From Bdellovibrio bacteriovorus (lineage in GTDB: Bacteria; Bdellovibrionota; Bdellovibrionia; Bdellovibrionales; Bdellovibrionaceae): a stretch of DNA of 64,000 bases. The translations under genes and the position numbers were made by a program. Where the stretch lies: assembly GCF_001592735.1 (NCBI RefSeq), contig NZ_LUKE01000001.1, positions 806,001 to 870,000 on the forward strand, written 5' to 3'. Each line of letters starts with the position of its first letter. Positions within the stretch are counted from its first letter, which is position 1. The notes beneath the pieces are model-generated. The model did no database searches. It worked only from the letters and a program-made list of their open reading frames with translations, and was not told the DNA's origin. Below are positions 59,611 to 64,000 of the stretch, one piece after another.

Positions 59611-60629
59611 ATACCCTTTTCCAAAACGCTTTAAAAAGAACACCCCAAGCCGTGCCTCCGATTTGGTTTATGCGCCAAGCAGGTCGTTACCACAAACATT
59701 ATCAAGCCTTGCGCGCGCAGAATTCTTTTGAAGACTTGTGTAAAAAACCGGAACTTGCGGCGCAAGTAGCCTTGGGTCCGGTGGAAGAATTTGATTTTGA
59801 CGTTTCTATCTTGTTCAGTGACATCCTTTTTCCTTTAGAGGCCCTGGGCATGGGCTTGCAATACACAGATCACGGGCCGCAACTGGGTTTCCGTTTGGAT
59901 TCCCAAAGCGCTTCTCGTCTGGGGGATGTGGATAAAGCTGTGAAGTTCATGCACTTCCAAAAAGAAGCCGTCCTAGCCACGCGCGCGGTGTTGCCTTCAA
60001 ACAAAAGTTTGATCGGCTTTGTCGGCGGTCTTTGGACGCTGTTCGTTTACGCTGTTGAAGGATCCCACGCCGGATCTTTGATTCAATCTAAAGCGCAGAT
60101 TCACTTGTTTAAAACTTTCTTAGAAAAAATGTATCCTTTGATCAAAGAAAACATCCGCCTGCAGCTGGAAGGTGGAGTAGAAATCGTGATGATCTTTGAT
60201 ACGGCGGCCGGCGAGGTTTCGCCCGCCTTCTTCCAAGAGTGGATCCAACCGGTGATTGCGCGATTGGCACAAGAATACCCAGGTAAAATTGGTTACTATT
60301 CAAAAGGAACACAGCCTGTGTTTTTTAATAAAGAATTCACCAGCCTTCCATGGGCGGGGCAAGGTTTTGATCACCGCTGCTTCTTGCCAGAATGTTTCAC
60401 CGTGCAAAACAAAGGTTTTGTGCAAGGAAACTTCGATCAGGGGCTTTTATTTATGGAAGAATCTGATTTCAAAAAAGCGCTGCAAACTTTCATCGCACCC
60501 TTTAAAGACATGTCTTTAGAACAACGTGCGGGCTGGGTTTGCGGCTTAGGTCATGGCGTTTTACCTAAGACACCTGAAAAACATGTGAAGATGTTTGTGG
60601 ATACCGTGCGAAAGGAGCTTTCACGATGA
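59607..60629 (+). CDS. hemE: Uroporphyrinogen decarboxylase
   Basis: 340 aa from the ATG at 59607, preceded by GGAGG seven bases upstream and overlapping the response regulator stop (ATGA). HemE removes four carboxyls from uroporphyrinogen III. The signature PIWFMRQAGRYHKHYQALR is at about 16-34, and ILFSDILFPLEALGMGLQY carries the catalytic Asp. The C-terminal CGLGHGVLPKTPEKHVKMFV is typical. It overlaps hemN by 4 bases. Confidence 0.98.
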   Translation: MNTLFQNALKRTPQAVPPIWFMRQAGRYHKHYQALRAQNSFEDLCKKPELAAQVALGPVEEFDFDVSILFSDILFPLEALGMGLQYTDHGPQLGFRLDSQSASRLGDVDKAVKFMHFQKEAVLATRAVLPSNKSLIGFVGGLWTLFVYAVEGSHAGSLIQSKAQIHLFKTFLEKMYPLIKENIRLQLEGGVEIVMIFDTAAGEVSPAFFQEWIQPVIARLAQEYPGKIGYYSKGTQPVFFNKEFTSLPWAGQGFDHRCFLPECFTVQNKGFVQGNFDQGLLFMEESDFKKALQTFIAPFKDMSLEQRAGWVCGLGHGVLPKTPEKHVKMFVDTVRKELSR

Positions 60630-61972
60630 AAGAACTTTTAGCAAAGTATGACGTACCAGCCCCGCGCTATACGTCCTACCCCACCGTTCCCTATTGGGAA
60701 ACCAATCCCACGTCAGATCAATGGGTGGATCATTTAAGAGCCACTTTAAAAGAACAATCTGGCAGCTGGAGTTTGTACCTGCATATTCCTTACTGCGAAA
60801 GTCTTTGTACTTTTTGTGGTTGCAACACGATCATCACGAAGGATCATAAAAAAGAAAATCCTTATGTTGCATTGATTTTAAAGGAATGGGAGCTGTACGT
60901 AAAAAATGTGCCCGAGCTTTTAACCAAGCCCTTAAAGCACATCCACTTAGGTGGTGGTACTCCGACATTCTTGTCAGCAGAAAACCTTGTAGCTTTAATT
61001 AAGCCTATTTTATCCCAAGTCAAAATCGACAAACACGATTTTGAAGGCTCGATCGAGGTCGATCCCCGCCGTACCAACGCGGATCAACTAAAAGCTTTAA
61101 GAGACCTTGGCTTTAACCGGGTCAGCATGGGCGTGCAAGATTTCAATCCGGAAGTACAACGCCTCGTAAATCGCATTCAGCCTTTTGAAATCACCGCGGA
61201 CCTTACAAAATCGGCACGCGACATGGGATATACATCTGTGAACTTTGACCTGATCTATGGATTAGCCAAACAAACCGCAGAATCCATTCGTGAAACAGCT
61301 GAAAAAACGGTGCAACTGCGCCCGGACCGTATCGCTCTTTACAGCTTTGCCTTGGTCCCTTGGATTAAACCGGCGCAAAGACTTTTTAAAGACGAAGATT
61401 TGCCAAAATCTGCGGAAAAACGTGAACTGTACGAAATCGCTCGTGGGGTTTTACTGAAAGCTGGTTATGTGGAAGTCGGTATGGACCATTTTGCTCTTCC
61501 GACGGATGGACTTAGTACTGCGATGAAAGAACATCGTTTGCACCGCAACTTTATGGGTTACACCGATCAACGCACCGATGTGCTTTTAGGTTTGGGCGTG
61601 TCTTCAATTTCCGAAACACCTTTCAGCTTTCATCAAAATGAAAAAGTGTTGCCGCTGTACGAAGCTTGCCTTAACGAAGGTCGATTACCGACACTTCGCG
61701 GTCATGTTCTGACCCAAGAAGATCGGACTCGCCGCGAGCAAATCCTGACTTTAATGACAGAGTTTGAAGTGAAGTTCATTGATGACGCCCAAGAAGCCGG
61801 GGCCAAAGAATTCTTGCATGAAATGATTCGCGATTCGCTCGTGGAAATCAAAGATCACAAACTGATCGTGAAAGAAGCAGGGCGCCCGTTCTTACGCAAT
61901 GCTTGCGTGTACTTTGATGAACGTTTGAAGTCAAAACAACCTCAAACCAAGATCTTTTCACAGTCGATATGA
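60626..61972 (+). CDS. hemN: Oxygen-independent coproporphyrinogen III dehydrogenase
   Basis: 448 aa. A radical-SAM enzyme: CESLCTFCGC holds the 4Fe-4S cysteines (about 56-65), preceded by PRYTSYPTVPYW, which marks true HemN rather than HemW. GGGTPTFLS and EVDPRRTN follow. It turns coproporphyrinogen III into protoporphyrinogen IX without oxygen. No oxygen-dependent hemF is in the window. It overlaps its neighbours by 4 bases. Confidence 0.97.
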   Translation: MKELLAKYDVPAPRYTSYPTVPYWETNPTSDQWVDHLRATLKEQSGSWSLYLHIPYCESLCTFCGCNTIITKDHKKENPYVALILKEWELYVKNVPELLTKPLKHIHLGGGTPTFLSAENLVALIKPILSQVKIDKHDFEGSIEVDPRRTNADQLKALRDLGFNRVSMGVQDFNPEVQRLVNRIQPFEITADLTKSARDMGYTSVNFDLIYGLAKQTAESIRETAEKTVQLRPDRIALYSFALVPWIKPAQRLFKDEDLPKSAEKRELYEIARGVLLKAGYVEVGMDHFALPTDGLSTAMKEHRLHRNFMGYTDQRTDVLLGLGVSSISETPFSFHQNEKVLPLYEACLNEGRLPTLRGHVLTQEDRTRREQILTLMTEFEVKFIDDAQEAGAKEFLHEMIRDSLVEIKDHKLIVKEAGRPFLRNACVYFDERLKSKQPQTKIFSQSI

Positions 61973-63183
61973 GCAAGCACGTGCACGTGATCGGGGCGGG
62001 CTTTGCCGGCCTCACCGTTTCCTTAAGATTGGCGCAAAAAGGTTTCACGGTCGACCTTTACGAAAGTTCATCGCGCGTCGGTGGACTTTTAGGAACTGAA
62101 AACACCGAGCACGGCTTAGCCGAAAGAGCGGCCAACGCCCTCATCCGCACTTATAAAGCTGAAGAACTTTTCAATGAGCTTGGATTAACTTCCGTTGTGC
62201 CTTTAGAAGATTCCAAAAGAAGATTTATCTTTCGCGATAAACCAAAGCGCTGGCCTTTAACAATCCTTGAAACCTTCGCCACGGCTTTTCGTTTTTTACC
62301 TTCATTTATTTTTAATAAACCCTCGGTCTTTCCACGCGCCAATGAAACTTTGCATAATTGGGGTGAAAGACATTTGGGCCCTGCGGCCGCTAGATATCTT
62401 TTAGGCCCTGCCATGCAAGGCATTTACGCCACGGGGGCAGAACACTTAAGTTCAGAACTTATTTTAGGTCCGTCTTTTCGTCGCAAAACAAAAAGCGGAG
62501 CTTTCCGAGGTCTTTTGACGGGCACCAATGGCATGCAAGGCCTGGTGGATGCGCTTGAGGAAAAACTAAAGAGCTTGGGCGTAAAAATTCATTTAAACAC
62601 TCAAGTGAATGTCAGCGAGCTTCAAGGCCCGGTCGTGATCGCGACGTCTAGCACCGCGGCGGCAAAAATTTTAGAAACTGCCGAGCCTCACACCGCAAAG
62701 CTTTTAAATCGTATCAATACCGCAAGCCTTTTAAGTGTGAAGCTGTTTTTTAAAACCCGCCAGACGAAATACAAAGGTTTTGGCTGCTTGGTTCCGCAAC
62801 TTTACGGGATGAAGACTTTAGGGGTTTTGATGAATACCTATATCTTCCCGGATCGCGATAAAACTTATAACGAAACGTGGATCTTAGGTGGCAACAATGC
62901 CGGTGATATCTTAGATGCCGCCGACAGTGAAATTTTGAAACAAATTGCCGAAGAACGATTCAAAATCTTAGGCATCAAGGACGCGCTTTTAGATTATCGT
63001 TTGCATCGCTGGAAAAAGGCCTTACCACTTTATGATTTGGAACTTGAAAAAGTTCTGCACGAGCTTAAATCCCAACCCCAGGGTCGCGTTTTTTTACATG
63101 GGAATTATCTGGGCGGCATTGGCTTAAGCAAAATCTTAGATCGCAGCGATGAATTGGCAGAGGAGATTGCAAACCGTGGCTAA
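61969..63183 (+). CDS. hemG: Protoporphyrinogen oxidase, HemY/HemG-type flavoprotein
   Basis: 404 aa. The FAD dinucleotide motif is VIGAGFAGLTVSLRLAQKG at about 7-25, with VGGLLGTE just after it. The middle holds ARYLLGPAMQGIYATGAEHL, like the PPO substrate region, and the C-terminus ends FLHGNYLGGIGLSKIL, the second FAD contact. It oxidises protoporphyrinogen IX to protoporphyrin IX. It is shorter than many HemY enzymes (about 460). It overlaps hemH by 8 bases. Confidence 0.92.
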   Translation: MSKHVHVIGAGFAGLTVSLRLAQKGFTVDLYESSSRVGGLLGTENTEHGLAERAANALIRTYKAEELFNELGLTSVVPLEDSKRRFIFRDKPKRWPLTILETFATAFRFLPSFIFNKPSVFPRANETLHNWGERHLGPAAARYLLGPAMQGIYATGAEHLSSELILGPSFRRKTKSGAFRGLLTGTNGMQGLVDALEEKLKSLGVKIHLNTQVNVSELQGPVVIATSSTAAAKILETAEPHTAKLLNRINTASLLSVKLFFKTRQTKYKGFGCLVPQLYGMKTLGVLMNTYIFPDRDKTYNETWILGGNNAGDILDAADSEILKQIAEERFKILGIKDALLDYRLHRWKKALPLYDLELEKVLHELKSQPQGRVFLHGNYLGGIGLSKILDRSDELAEEIANRG

Positions 63184-64000
63184 AAAAGGTGTTTTATTAC
63201 TTAATATCGGCAGCCCAGAATCTTACCAAGTTCAGGATGTGAAAACGTATTTGCTGAACTTCCTGATGGATCGTGACGTGATTGATTTACCATGGATTGT
63301 TCGTTACCCCTTGGTGAATTGGATCATCGTCCCCAAACGCGCGCCTTTTTCTGCCGCCAACTACAAGAAAGTCTGGATGGAAGGCGAAGGCTCTCCGTTA
63401 ACTGTTTTTAGTGATCGTTTTGCCAAAAAACTTCAAACCGCTCTGGGTTCTGAATATTCCGTCAAAGTGGGTATGCGCTATGCTGAGCCCACCATTGATC
63501 GCGCGTTGGCTGAATTTTCCTCTGAAGGCCTGAAGGACTTACTTATCGTTCCGATGTTCCCTCAATATGCCGAGGCGACAACAGGCTCTTCAGTGAAATA
63601 TACGTTAAATCAAATTCAAAAAAGGGGAGGCCACTTAAACACCCAAGTTCTGCCGGCATTTTTTGATGAGGAATGCTTTATCAATCCGTCCGCCGATCTG
63701 GCACGACAAACTGTTTCCGGTAAAGAGGTCGATCATTTTCTATTTTCATTTCACGGGCTCCCTGAAAGTCACGTCAAAAAAATCGAAGGCTGCCTGATCA
63801 CGCCGGACTGCTGTTTGCAAAAAAATGCGTGCGCTAAAAACTGTTATCGGGCGCAATGTTTTGCCTCTGCCCAGGCCATCGCGAACCGCTTGGGATTGCA
63901 AAAAAATCAATGGAGCGTTTCATTTCAGTCCCGTCTCGGTCGCGCCGAATGGTTAAAACCTTCCACGGAGCATTCCATCCAGGAATTGGCAAAAAGAGGG
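63176..64000 (+). CDS. hemH: Ferrochelatase with a cysteine-rich insertion, cut by the window end
   Basis: 275 residues are visible; the C-terminus is beyond the edge. HemH inserts iron into protoporphyrin IX. The start is GTG with GAGGAG ten bases upstream. The motifs are LLLNIGSPES at the start, VPMFPQYAEATTG, and the catalytic His193 in FSFHGLPESH. Right after it the Cys 206, 212, 213, 219, 223 and 228 crowd CLITPDCCLQKNACAKNC. Such internal cysteines mark the iron-sulfur class known in some bacterial ferrochelatases. Confidence 0.95.
   Translation, partial: MAKKGVLLLNIGSPESYQVQDVKTYLLNFLMDRDVIDLPWIVRYPLVNWIIVPKRAPFSAANYKKVWMEGEGSPLTVFSDRFAKKLQTALGSEYSVKVGMRYAEPTIDRALAEFSSEGLKDLLIVPMFPQYAEATTGSSVKYTLNQIQKRGGHLNTQVLPAFFDEECFINPSADLARQTVSGKEVDHFLFSFHGLPESHVKKIEGCLITPDCCLQKNACAKNCYRAQCFASAQAIANRLGLQKNQWSVSFQSRLGRAEWLKPSTEHSIQELAKRG

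Overview
The window looks like a chromosomal segment of a Bdellovibrio-type predatory bacterium. This is an inference. It rests on the mix of a complete flagellar operon, an Mla lipid-transport operon, many exported hydrolases acting on protein and peptidoglycan, many small lipoproteins, and a clustered protoporphyrin-type haem operon. No rRNA, tRNA, CRISPR array, insertion sequence or prophage was recognised. Coding density is very high and no stretch longer than 300 bases lacks a gene. The largest gap is 40208-40489.

Region 1 (1-13441, minus strand) is one long flagellar operon read right to left: a large exported TPR protein, an NtrC-like regulator without the GAFTGA loop, flgB, flgC, fliE, fliF, fliG, fliH, fliI, fliJ, a MotE-like gene, fliK and the start of flgD. 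Together these encode the rod, MS ring, switch, export ATPase complex and hook-length control. A good sigma-54 -24/-12 match lies about 35 bases upstream of the first gene, with a 14-bp palindrome at enhancer distance.

Region 2 (13647-25699) starts with a lipoprotein-mlaE-mlaF-mlaD operon for phospholipid transport. It is followed by a pseudoazurin, an exported protein with a kinase-like signature, a cysteine-rich membrane protein, a pair of XRE-type regulators, an acyltransferase-like protein, a small XRE regulator, an alpha/beta hydrolase, an orphan E1-like protein, an exported protein of unknown function and a lipoprotein serine protease.

Region 3 (25703-50792) is mixed housekeeping and signalling: dciA-like, trmFO, a secreted trypsin-like protease, a methyltransferase, tdk, mltF-like, an Aer-type PAS receptor-like protein, glmS-glmU, an M14 carboxypeptidase, a HAD phosphatase, a GAF/PAS histidine kinase, a sigma-54 response regulator, a phosphoesterase, tandem lipid kinases, a periplasmic binding protein, an agmatinase-family enzyme, mutY with a TolB-like lipoprotein, and a DUF4143 ATPase with a repeat-rich leader.

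Region 4 (50872-64000) holds a NamZ-like muramidase, a degenerate Hpt plus a response regulator, and then the haem genes. hemB is divergent. The plus-strand operon is hemA, hemC-hemD fusion, hemL, histidine kinase, response regulator, hemE, hemN, hemG and hemH (cut by the window end). The genes overlap or nearly abut, and the two-component pair is translationally coupled to hemE. Every step from glutamyl-tRNA to haem is present by the classical protoporphyrin route. The short HemA, the divergent HemD half and the cysteine-rich HemH are the unusual parts.
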